32,095 bases of DNA, from NCBI GenBank assembly GCA_029007295.1, contig JAQXHN010000018.1:1-32095 (forward strand), read 5' to 3'. This DNA is from Clostridia bacterium (GTDB taxonomy: Bacteria > Bacillota > Clostridia > Oscillospirales > CAG-272). Shown here piece by piece: positions 15,550 through 22,602 of the stretch. The position numbers and the translations under genes are program-made. The first letter of the stretch is position 1. Each line of letters begins with the position of its first letter. The notes below the pieces were generated by a model. It was not told the DNA's origin. It made no database searches and saw only the letters and a list, made by a program, of their open reading frames with translations.

Positions 15550-17280
15550 TTATTCAACGTCCTGCAATGCATCAAAGCCCTCTTCTCCGGTACGAACCTT
15601 AATAACATTTTCCACATCGTATACAAATATCTTGCCGTCGCCGATATGTCCGGTGTAAAGTACCCTTTTTGCCGTTTCGATTACATCGCGAACCGGAATT
15701 TTACTTACTACAATGTCAACCTGAATCTTAGGCAAAAGATTTGTTTCAACGGCAACACCTCGGTAATATTCGGGCTTGCCTCCCTGAGTTCCGCATCCCA
15801 AAACGTGTGAAACCGTCATTCCCGTAATTCCCAGCTTCATCATTTCCGTCTTGAGAACATCAAACCGAGCTTCCTTGCATATAATTTCAATTTTAGTCAT
15901 CTTGGGCGAATCGGGGTCAACAAACGAAGGAAGCTTCTTTACGGGAATCGCCTCGGCTATGGGAGTATCTCCCACGCTTGCGCTGATTCCTTCAACGGGA
16001 GAATACGAGGAGTATTTATCTACCGCAGCCACAAAGTCGGGATATGCACTGGGAAGACCGTGCTCCGTAATATCCAAGCCCATCAGCTCTTCCTCGCTCG
16101 TAACTCGAAGGCCGTGGAATTTTTTAATCAATACGAAGGTTATTATCATCATGACGGCGGCATATACTCCGACGGACACAAAGCCCAAAGCCTGAATGCC
16201 GAGCAGCTTAAACGAACCCGTATAGAACAGTCCCGAAAGTCCCGCAGGAGCGTCGGGATTTGCAAACAAACCGACTGCAAGCGTACCCCAAATACCGTTT
16301 GCCATGTGAACTCCCACAGCGCCTACCGGATCGTCAATATGCATCTTAATGTCAAGTAATTCAACAACCGCTACAACAAGAATACCCGATACAAGACCTA
16401 CAACTCCCGAGCCTATTGCGTCGAAAGCGTCACAGCCCGCAGTTACGGCTACAAGTCCTGCAAGAGAAGCATTTAAGCACATGGAAACATCCGGCTTGCC
16501 GTTCTTTATCCATGTATAAATCATCGTTGTAACCGTGGCTACGCTCGGTGCGATTGTAGTTGTGAGGAATATGGAAGCAAGCTCCGACGCACTTGTTGCT
16601 GCCGCTCCGTTAAAGCCGTACCAGCCGAGCCAGAGAATGAATACTCCGAGCGCTCCGAGCGTTATCGAGTGACCGGGAAAGGCGTTAACCTTTATTACCT
16701 TTCCTGACTTATCCTTCACATATTTTCCGATACGGGGACCGAGAATAACAGCGCCGACGAGTGCGGCAATGCCGCCGACCATGTGTATTGCACATGAGCC
16801 CGCATAGTCGTGAAAGCCCAGCTTTGACAGCCAGCCGCCGCCCCAAATCCAGTGCGCCTCTATGGGATAAACAACCAAAGAAATTACTCCGGAATAAATA
16901 CAGTATGCGGAAAACTTCGTGCGTTCCGCCATAGCTCCCGACACGATAGTTGCGGTAGTCGCACAGAACACAAGGTTAAATACGAAGGTTGACGCATTAG
17001 TAAATCCTCCGTCAGACGGACTTGCAATGAAGCTCTTAAAGTTTGCAAATAAATCCATATTCGGAATTCCGACAAGCCCGAACAGTGCGTCCTCACCCAT
17101 CATAAGGGTGAATCCGAGCAGTGAAAACACCACGGTACCGATACAGAAATCCATTAGGTTTTTCATTATGATGTTGCCGGCGTTTTTTGCGCGTGTAAAA
17201 CCGGTCTCCACCATTGCAAATCCCGCCTGCATCCAAAAAACCAATGCGGCTCCGATTAAAAACCAAAATTCGACAGACAT
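15550..17280 (-). CDS. amt: Ammonium transporter fused to a C-terminal PII signalling domain
   Basis: A 576-residue fusion. Residues 1 to about 395 are an Amt/AmtB channel with eleven hydrophobic segments and family motifs WMQAGFAMVETGF, HWIWGGGWL, and the two pore histidine regions AIHMVGGIAALVGA and GVHMANGIWGTLAVG. A linker of about 65 residues leads to a whole PII (GlnB/GlnK) domain from about 461: MTKIEIICKEARFDVLKTEM, a T-loop with EYYRG (the tyrosine that GlnD modifies in other bacteria) and the ATP-binding B-loop TGHIGDGKIFVYD. PII normally plugs Amt in trans, so the fusion builds the gate into the channel. The start is fixed by AAGGAGG 8 bases before the ATG. The open frame continues upstream across the leader and promoter and is not coding. 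Confidence 0.95.
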   Translation of the reverse strand: MSVEFWFLIGAALVFWMQAGFAMVETGFTRAKNAGNIIMKNLMDFCIGTVVFSLLGFTLMMGEDALFGLVGIPNMDLFANFKSFIASPSDGGFTNASTFVFNLVFCATTATIVSGAMAERTKFSAYCIYSGVISLVVYPIEAHWIWGGGWLSKLGFHDYAGSCAIHMVGGIAALVGAVILGPRIGKYVKDKSGKVIKVNAFPGHSITLGALGVFILWLGWYGFNGAAATSASELASIFLTTTIAPSVATVTTMIYTWIKNGKPDVSMCLNASLAGLVAVTAGCDAFDAIGSGVVGLVSGILVVAVVELLDIKMHIDDPVGAVGVHMANGIWGTLAVGLFANPDAPAGLSGLFYTGSFKLLGIQALGFVSVGVYAAVMMIITFVLIKKFHGLRVTSEEELMGLDITEHGLPSAYPDFVAAVDKYSSYSPVEGISASVGDTPIAEAIPVKKLPSFVDPDSPKMTKIEIICKEARFDVLKTEMMKLGITGMTVSHVLGCGTQGGKPEYYRGVAVETNLLPKIQVDIVVSKIPVRDVIETAKRVLYTGHIGDGKIFVYDVENVIKVRTGEEGFDALQDVE

Positions 17281-17300
17281 TTTTTCTTCCTCCTTAATAT

Positions 17301-17342
17301 AAAAACAGGGCAACGGCGTCTTTAAACGTGACGCCGTTGCCC
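17301..17342 (-). terminator. Leader terminator just upstream of the amt ribosome site
   Basis: A perfect 13-bp stem (17330-17342 with 17308-17320) with a 9-base loop, followed by TGTTTTT on the minus strand. It ends only about 10 bases before the Shine-Dalgarno of amt. This is the place for transcription attenuation. Confidence 0.85.
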
Positions 17343-17371
17343 CGTAATATACAATGTTGTATATGAAATAC

Positions 17372-17409
17372 AAAAGGGCGTCAAGGAGAATAATCTCCAA
17401 GACGCCTTT
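17372..17409 (-). promoter_or_regulatory. First terminator-like leader hairpin of amt, competing with an AAAGGC hexaloop hairpin
   Basis: On the minus strand AAAGG-CGTC-TT-GGAG (17409-17395) pairs with CTCC-TT-GACGCC(C)TTT around loop ATTATT, then TTTTGTATTT follows. A short alternative hairpin at 17399-17414 (AGGGC/GTCTT, loop AAAGGC) uses the same 5' arm, so the two exclude each other. GGCGTC and GACGCC recur in the downstream terminator, allowing further alternative pairs. Confidence 0.55.
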
Positions 17410-17424
17410 GCCCTTACGGCAGAT

Positions 17425-17453
17425 ATTGTACACCAAAAAATTGCCGTTGTCAA
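17425..17453 (-). promoter_or_regulatory. Sigma-A promoter for amt-nadE
   Basis: Minus-strand TTGACA (17448-17453), a 17-base spacer and TACAAT (17425-17430). Transcription would start near 17418, immediately before the leader hairpins. Confidence 0.85.
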
Positions 17454-17483
17454 GAGTTTTTTTGAAAAAATCTTCGATACCCG

Positions 17484-17512
17484 TTGACAAACCGATAGAA
17501 TTGTGCTAAACT
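17484..17512 (+). promoter_or_regulatory. Sigma-A promoter for the glutamate synthase operon
   Basis: TTGACA (17484-17489), a 17-base spacer and TAAACT (17507-17512). Transcription would start near 17519. It diverges from the amt promoter, with the two -35 boxes about 30 bases apart. Confidence 0.8.
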
Positions 17513-17520
17513 GTTACCGA

Positions 17521-17540
17521 AATGAGCAAAGGTGTTCATT
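17521..17540 (+). promoter_or_regulatory. Candidate antiterminator hairpin with AAAGGT hexaloop
   Basis: AATGAGC (17521-17527) pairs with GTTCATT (17534-17540), seven pairs with one wobble, leaving loop AAAGGT. The loop has A at position 1 and G at position 4, as in ANTAR-protein RNA targets. It shares bases 17528-17540 with the terminator hairpin, so both cannot form together. Confidence 0.5.
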
Positions 17541-17587
17541 CAAGCAGAGGATTTATTCCCCCTGTTTGAATGAGCACCTTTTCGTTT
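17528..17587 (+). terminator. Leader terminator upstream of the glutamate synthase operon
   Basis: A 20-bp stem (17528-17547 with 17562-17581, two wobbles) with a 14-base apical region containing ATTTATT, followed by TTTTCGTTT. It lies in the untranslated leader, 11 bases before the ribosome site at 17592-17600. Confidence 0.75.
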
Positions 17588-17605
17588 ATGTAAAAGGTGG
17601 TAATT

Positions 17606-18700
17606 ATGAAAAAAGAAGGACAAATCAGAATACCGTCGGGCTGTGCCATTTCCGCTGTAATTTCCAGGGACGGCAACAGAATGACCGGCGAAAAAATCAT
17701 AAAAAGCATGCTTCCCATGCACGACCGTTCAAACGGCTTAGGCGGCGGCTTTGCCGCTTACGGTATTTATCCCGAATACAGGGATTTTTATGCTTTTCAC
17801 GTCTTCTTTAACGGAAAGGCGGTAAAGGAAGAGTGCGAGGTCCTTCTTAAGGATAGGTTCGAGGTTGTCAAGGCTGAGACCGTTCCGATATATAAAATTC
17901 CGGAAATTACAGACGTTCCGCTGATTTACCGCTATTTTGTAACGCCTCTTCACAGCGTGCTTGAGCGTCTTCAGATAGACGAAAACGAATATGTCGCCCG
18001 AAGCGTTATGTACATCAACACGCATATCGACGGAGCGTATGTGTTCTCTAGCGGAAAGAACATGGGCACGTTTAAGGCGGTAGGATTTCCGGAAGATGTA
18101 GGCAGATTTTATAAATTGGAGGAATACGAGGGATATGCGTGGACGGCGCACGGCAGATATCCGACCAACACCCCCGGCTGGTGGGGCGGAGCGCATCCCT
18201 TTGCTTTGCTTGACTATTCCGTTGTTCACAACGGAGAAATATCCTCCTATGACGCAAACCGCCGAATAGCGGAGATGTACGGATACAAATGTACGCTTCA
18301 AACGGACACGGAGGTAATTACATACATCGCAGATTACCTTTTAAGAAAGCAGAAGCTCACGTTGGAGGAAACAGCTTCGGTTATCGCTGCACCGTTCTGG
18401 AGTACAATCGAAAGCAAACCGCAAAATGAGGCAAAGGTGCTTGAATATCTGAGAAAGGTATATTCCGGAATGCTGATAACGGGTCCGTTTTCAATCGTTC
18501 TCGGCTTTACAGGCGGCATAATGGCGCTGAATGACAGATTAAAGCTCCGCTCAATGGTTGTCGGAGAAAAGGACGATATGGTTTATATCGCCAGCGAAGA
18601 AGCGGCAATCCGCATAATGGAACCGGATGCAGAAAACATTCGGTATCCCCGCGGCGGCGAGCCCGTAATTGTAAAAGTAAAGGAAGGCGTTATTCTATGA
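17606..18700 (+). CDS. Glutamate synthase, glutaminase (class II amidotransferase) subunit
   Basis: A 364-residue class II (Ntn) glutamine amidotransferase domain as a separate protein, the GltB1 piece of archaeal-type split glutamate synthase. It would release ammonia from glutamine for the synthase subunit. The nucleophile is Cys13 in IPSGCAISAVISRDG, so residues 1-12 should be removed to expose it as the N-terminus. WTAHGRYPTNTPGWWGGAHPF and VVHNGEISSYDANR are the glutamine-binding segments of the family. The start is the ATG at 17606, with AAAAGGTGG 5 bases upstream; the in-frame GTG at 17597 lies inside that ribosome site. First gene of a six-gene operon, overlapping the next gene by 4 bases. 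Confidence 0.92.
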   Translation: MKKEGQIRIPSGCAISAVISRDGNRMTGEKIIKSMLPMHDRSNGLGGGFAAYGIYPEYRDFYAFHVFFNGKAVKEECEVLLKDRFEVVKAETVPIYKIPEITDVPLIYRYFVTPLHSVLERLQIDENEYVARSVMYINTHIDGAYVFSSGKNMGTFKAVGFPEDVGRFYKLEEYEGYAWTAHGRYPTNTPGWWGGAHPFALLDYSVVHNGEISSYDANRRIAEMYGYKCTLQTDTEVITYIADYLLRKQKLTLEETASVIAAPFWSTIESKPQNEAKVLEYLRKVYSGMLITGPFSIVLGFTGGIMALNDRLKLRSMVVGEKDDMVYIASEEAAIRIMEPDAENIRYPRGGEPVIVKVKEGVIL

Positions 18701-20202
18701 CGGAATTATATATATCTCCCGAATTTGAGGTTATCAGAAATACCAACCGTTGTATTGCATGCCGAGTATGCGAAAGGCAGTGTGCAAACGAGGTTCACTC
18801 ATACGATTCGGACGCAAAAGCAATGATATGCGATGAAAGCAAGTGCGTCAACTGCAAAAGATGCGTGTCGCTTTGCCCGACTCACGCTTTGAAAATAGTA
18901 AAAAACGACGACCGTCTTCGTGAGAATGCAAACTGGCAGGACGACACAATAAAGGAAATTTTTAAGCAGGCAAATACCGGCGGAGTTCTGCTGTCGTCAA
19001 TGGGCAACCCGAAGCCGTTTCCCGTATATTGGGACAAAATTCTGATTAACGCTTCCCAGGTTACAAATCCGCCGATAGACCCTCTCAGAGAGCCGATGGA
19101 AACACGGGTCTTCCTCGGAAAAAAGCCCGAACGCACAGAGCGCGACGGGGAAGGAAACATCAAAACGGAATTAACCCCTCAATTAGAGCTTGCGGTACCG
19201 ATAATGTTTTCCGCCATGAGCTACGGCTCAATCAGCTATAACGCACACAAATCATTAGCAATTGCGGCAAAGGAGCTCGGAATTTTCTATAACACGGGCG
19301 AGGGAGGATTGCATGAGGATTTTTACTGCTACGGCGAAAATACCATAGTTCAGGTCGCCTCCGGCAGATTCGGCGTACACGAGGAATATTTAAACACGGG
19401 AGCGGCTATTGAGATTAAGATGGGTCAGGGTGCAAAGCCGGGCATCGGCGGACATCTGCCGGGTGCAAAAATTGTCGGCGACGTCTCAAAAACCCGAATG
19501 ATTCCGGAGGGCTCCGACGCCATATCTCCGGCACCTCACCACGATATTTACTCTATTGAGGATTTGCGTCAGCTGGTTTATTCTTTAAAGGAAGCAACCC
19601 AATACAAAAAGCCGGTTATAGTTAAGGTTGCCGCTGTTCATAATATTGCGGCTATCGCCTCCGGCGTTGCAAGAAGCGGTGCGGATATTATCGCCATCGA
19701 CGGTTTCAGAGGAGGCACGGGCGCCGCCCCGACGAGAATCCGTGACAATGTCGGTATTCCCATTGAGCTTGCCCTTGCCGCAGTTGACCAAAGACTGCGG
19801 GAGGAGGGGATACGGAACAACGTATCACTGGTTGTCGGCGGTTCAATCCGTTCGGCTTCCGATGTTGTTAAAGCTATTGCGCTCGGCGCAGACGCTTGCT
19901 ATATTGCAACGGCCGCCGTGCTTGCTCTCGGATGTCACTTATGCAGAACCTGCCAAACCGGTAAATGCAACTGGGGCATTGCAACTCAGCGCCCGGAGCT
20001 TGTTAAGAGGTTAAATCCCGAAATCGGCTCCGAACGGCTGATAAATCTTATTACCGCTTGGCGGCACGAGATTAAGGAGCTTATGGGCGGAATGGGCATT
20101 AACTCGGTTGAAGCTTTAAGGGGCAACCGTCTGATGCTCAGAGGCGTAGGTCTTACGGGAAAGGAGTTGGAGATTCTCGGAATCTCCCATGCAGGAGAAT
20201 GA
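18697..20202 (+). CDS. Glutamate synthase, FMN-binding synthase subunit with N-terminal ferredoxin domain
   Basis: A 501-residue cytoplasmic protein. Residues 15-65 form a two-cluster ferredoxin (Cys19, 22, 25, 29 and Cys50, 53, 56, 60). From about residue 85 on it is the FMN-binding synthase domain of glutamate synthase (GltB2), with PIMFSAMSYGSISYNAHKSL, GEGGLHEDFY, GIGGHLPGAKI and IAIDGFRGGTGAAPTRIRDN. The cluster-binding region is CHLCRTCQTGKCNWGIATQ. It makes glutamate from 2-oxoglutarate and channelled ammonia. The N-terminal ferredoxin lets it take electrons directly from Fe-S partners, as in archaeal and clostridial enzymes. ATGA overlaps at both ends indicate coupled translation with its neighbours. 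Confidence 0.94.
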   Translation: MTELYISPEFEVIRNTNRCIACRVCERQCANEVHSYDSDAKAMICDESKCVNCKRCVSLCPTHALKIVKNDDRLRENANWQDDTIKEIFKQANTGGVLLSSMGNPKPFPVYWDKILINASQVTNPPIDPLREPMETRVFLGKKPERTERDGEGNIKTELTPQLELAVPIMFSAMSYGSISYNAHKSLAIAAKELGIFYNTGEGGLHEDFYCYGENTIVQVASGRFGVHEEYLNTGAAIEIKMGQGAKPGIGGHLPGAKIVGDVSKTRMIPEGSDAISPAPHHDIYSIEDLRQLVYSLKEATQYKKPVIVKVAAVHNIAAIASGVARSGADIIAIDGFRGGTGAAPTRIRDNVGIPIELALAAVDQRLREEGIRNNVSLVVGGSIRSASDVVKAIALGADACYIATAAVLALGCHLCRTCQTGKCNWGIATQRPELVKRLNPEIGSERLINLITAWRHEIKELMGGMGINSVEALRGNRLMLRGVGLTGKELEILGISHAGE

Positions 20203-20636
20203 AAAGAGTATTTGTTAATGAAGAATGGTGTCTCGGATGCCACCTTTGCGAATATAATTGCGCTTATGCAAATTCCGGAATAACGAATATGGTTAAGGCT
20301 TTGAAGGGAAAGGATATTTTCCCCCGTATAAGAGTTGACGGCGAGGACAAAATTACATATGCGGTTTCCTGCCGTCACTGCTCCAACCCCATTTGTATAA
20401 ACAGCTGTATTTCCGGTGCGCTTCACTTCGAGGACGGCGTTGTCCGTATAGATAAAACCAAATGCGTCGGATGCCTTGCCTGTATTCTCGTGTGCCCGTT
20501 TGGAGCGATAGTACAGGACGCCGAGGGAGCCGTCAATAAATGCGAGCTTTGCTCGAATAACTCCTGTGGCTCTCCCGCCTGTGTTTCGGGATGTCCGAAC
20601 AGGGCGATTGTGTTTGAAGAGAGGTGCGAAAAATGA
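20199..20636 (+). CDS. 4Fe-4S polyferredoxin subunit of the glutamate synthase operon
   Basis: A 145-residue HycB/DmsB-like ferredoxin with four Cys groups: CLGCHLCEYNC near the N-terminus, CRHCSNPICINSC, CVGCLACILVCPFG and CELCSNNSCGSPACVSGC, enough for up to four [4Fe-4S] clusters. No signal peptide. Sitting between the FMN synthase subunit and the FAD oxidoreductase, it probably wires electrons from the flavoprotein or from a free ferredoxin to the synthase. Such an extra electron-transfer subunit is not part of the standard bacterial NADPH-GltBD enzyme. Starts inside the previous gene (ATGA) and ends overlapping the next. Confidence 0.9.
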   Translation: MKRVFVNEEWCLGCHLCEYNCAYANSGITNMVKALKGKDIFPRIRVDGEDKITYAVSCRHCSNPICINSCISGALHFEDGVVRIDKTKCVGCLACILVCPFGAIVQDAEGAVNKCELCSNNSCGSPACVSGCPNRAIVFEERCEK

Positions 20637-21865
20637 ATCGGTACGTAATAATCGGAAACGGAACGGCCGCCGTCGGATGCATAGAGGGAATTCGCACAAT
20701 CGACAAGGCGGGAAGTATCACCGTTATTTCCTCGGAGAACCGACCGGCCTATTGCCGTCCGCTCATATCCTACCTTCTCGAGGATAAAACAACAGAAAAG
20801 AAAATGTCTTACCGTTCGGATAATTTTTATTCCGACAACGGCTGCACGGTAATGTATAATACGAACGCATGCGAAATCGATACGGACAAAAAATGCGTAT
20901 TAACCGATACTTCTTCTTTTGTTCCGTATGACAAGCTTTGTATTGCGACCGGCTCTTCGCCGTTTGTTCCTCCCATGGAGAATCTTGATAAGGTTGAAAA
21001 AAAGTTTTCCTTTTTGACCCTTGACGACGCCGTAGAATTGAAAAAGACAGTAACGACGAACAGCAAAATATTGATTGTCGGAGCAGGTCTTATCGGATTA
21101 AAATGCGCCGAGGGCTTGCATGCGATTACCAAGGACATTACCGTTTGCGATTTGTCGGATCATATCTTGTCGAGCATTCTTGACTTTGACGATGCGATGC
21201 TTGTTCAAAAGCATTTGGAAAGAAACGGTATCAAATTCAGCCTTCACAATTCCGTTTCCGGCTTTTGCGGCAATACCGCCGTTATGCAAAACGGAGAAGA
21301 AATAGAATTTGATATTTTAGTTACCGCAGTCGGCGTCAGGGCAAATATTTCATTATTTAAAAATGCAGGCGGCCAATGCACGAGGGGCATTACCGTAAAC
21401 GAAAAAGCGCAAACCTCTCTTGAAGACATCTATTCCGCAGGCGACTGTACCGAAACCACCGACATATCCGACGGAAAAACAAAAATTATGGCGCTCATGC
21501 CGAACGCCTACATGCAGGGATATACGGCAGGAGTAAATATGGCAGGCGGAAGCAGAGTATTCGACAATGCAATACCTATGAACTCTATCGGTTTTTTCGG
21601 AATGCATCTTATGACCGCCGGTCAAAGAAACGGCGAATTATCGCATACGCTCTCCGAAAATGCAGTTAAACGGCTTTACTTCGACAACGAACACCTGGTC
21701 GGCTATGTGCTGATCGGGGATGTAAAAAATGCGGGAATATATACAAAATTAATTCGCGAAAGAAGCCCTCTCGACGCCGATACAAAGGAAAAAATGATTA
21801 ATACTCCTACAATGGAGCTGTACGACGCTCAATTCCGCAGACGTACTTTAGAAAGCGTGGTGTGA
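20633..21865 (+). CDS. NAD(P)/FAD-dependent oxidoreductase of the glutamate synthase operon
   Basis: A 410-residue flavoprotein of the pyridine nucleotide-disulfide oxidoreductase superfamily. The N-terminal FAD site is YVIIGNGTAAVGCIEGIR, a second Rossmann motif for NAD(P) is ILIVGAGLIGLKCAEGL (about residue 140), and the C-terminal FAD contact is SLEDIYSAGDCTE. It resembles NADH oxidase or nitrite-reductase-type oxidoreductases more than the GltD small subunit, because GltD's N-terminal Fe-S domain is absent; the polyferredoxin upstream supplies clusters instead. Inferred role: passing NAD(P)H electrons to the synthase. I start at the ATG at 20633, with GAGAGG 8 bases upstream, not the GTG at 20624. 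The ATG overlaps the previous stop (ATGA). Confidence 0.9.
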   Translation: MNRYVIIGNGTAAVGCIEGIRTIDKAGSITVISSENRPAYCRPLISYLLEDKTTEKKMSYRSDNFYSDNGCTVMYNTNACEIDTDKKCVLTDTSSFVPYDKLCIATGSSPFVPPMENLDKVEKKFSFLTLDDAVELKKTVTTNSKILIVGAGLIGLKCAEGLHAITKDITVCDLSDHILSSILDFDDAMLVQKHLERNGIKFSLHNSVSGFCGNTAVMQNGEEIEFDILVTAVGVRANISLFKNAGGQCTRGITVNEKAQTSLEDIYSAGDCTETTDISDGKTKIMALMPNAYMQGYTAGVNMAGGSRVFDNAIPMNSIGFFGMHLMTAGQRNGELSHTLSENAVKRLYFDNEHLVGYVLIGDVKNAGIYTKLIRERSPLDADTKEKMINTPTMELYDAQFRRRTLESVV

Positions 21866-21868
21866 ATA

Positions 21869-22585
21869 ATGATAATTGACGCAACCAATATGGATTATCG
21901 CCGTCTTAACGACGAAATCCGCAAAACCGATTGCTGTCGGATAGAAAACTGCATAGGCCAAAGATTCATCGGCTCCGGTATGAAAAATCAAAAAATATAT
22001 ATAAGCGGTATCTCCGGAAACGCCTTGGGGGCTTATCTTACGGGCGCTGAAATTATTGCGCAGGGGAACGCTCAGGACGCAGTCGGAGACACAATGAACG
22101 ACGGTAAAATCACTGTTCACGGAAACATAGGAGACGCCCCGGGCTATGCAATGCGGGGAGGTAAAATATTAATTAAGGGCGACGCCGGTTACCGTGTAGG
22201 AATTCACATGAAGGAATATCGCGAGAAAAAGCCGCAGATAATCATAGGAGGAAAATGCGGCAGCTTTTTAGGGGAATATCAGGCAGGCGGCATCGTCGTA
22301 ATTTTAGGTCTTACGGAAAATGACATGCCGGTTGTAGGCAATTTTCCGTGTACCGGTATGCATGGCGGAAAGGTTTTTATACGCGGAAATATTGACGGCG
22401 TGCGGTTTCCGCATAATGTAAACGTATCAAAGGCAACAAAGTCCGATTTAGAAGAAATAATGCCGTTGATTTGCGAATTCTGCGATACCTTTAATTACTC
22501 GCTAAGCGATATTATGAAAGAGCCCTTCAATATTATTGTTCCCGATACAAACAACCCGTACAAGCAGATGTATGTGGCTAATTAG
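21869..22585 (+). CDS. Glutamate synthase, GXGXG-domain subunit
   Basis: A 238-residue right-handed beta-helix domain, the GltB3 piece that corresponds to the C-terminal GXGXG domain of the large subunit of bacterial glutamate synthase. Repeats run through the middle as GNALGAYLTGAEII, GDAPGYAMRGGKILIKGDAG and MHGGKVFIRGNIDG. The domain is structural, packing against the synthase and linking it to the glutaminase domain. Having it as a separate gene, after the ferredoxin and flavoprotein, is typical of the split archaeal type. The gene starts 3 bases after the flavoprotein stop, with no strong ribosome site, so translation is probably coupled. Confidence 0.9.
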   Translation: MIIDATNMDYRRLNDEIRKTDCCRIENCIGQRFIGSGMKNQKIYISGISGNALGAYLTGAEIIAQGNAQDAVGDTMNDGKITVHGNIGDAPGYAMRGGKILIKGDAGYRVGIHMKEYREKKPQIIIGGKCGSFLGEYQAGGIVVILGLTENDMPVVGNFPCTGMHGGKVFIRGNIDGVRFPHNVNVSKATKSDLEEIMPLICEFCDTFNYSLSDIMKEPFNIIVPDTNNPYKQMYVAN

Positions 22586-22602
22586 AAAGGAAAAAACGCA
22601 AT

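Noticed and set aside
17281..17490. Upstream extension of the amt reading frame (70 extra codons)
   Set aside because: It runs through the promoter, both leader terminators and the ribosome site. The ATG at 17280 has AAGGAGG at proper spacing and begins at the first Amt helix.
17521..17581. Full ANTAR two-hexaloop motif
   Set aside because: Only the first hairpin has a hexaloop with A1 and G4. The second apical loop is ATTTATT (ATTATT in amt), so I kept ANTAR only as a possibility.
17503..17811. Plus-strand 102-codon ORF across the glutamate synthase leader
   Set aside because: It covers the leader hairpins and then runs out of frame inside the glutaminase gene; no ribosome site and no family resemblance.
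20624..20632. GTG start for the flavoprotein
   Set aside because: The ATG at 20633 has GAGAGG 8 bases upstream and begins directly at the FAD-binding strand.
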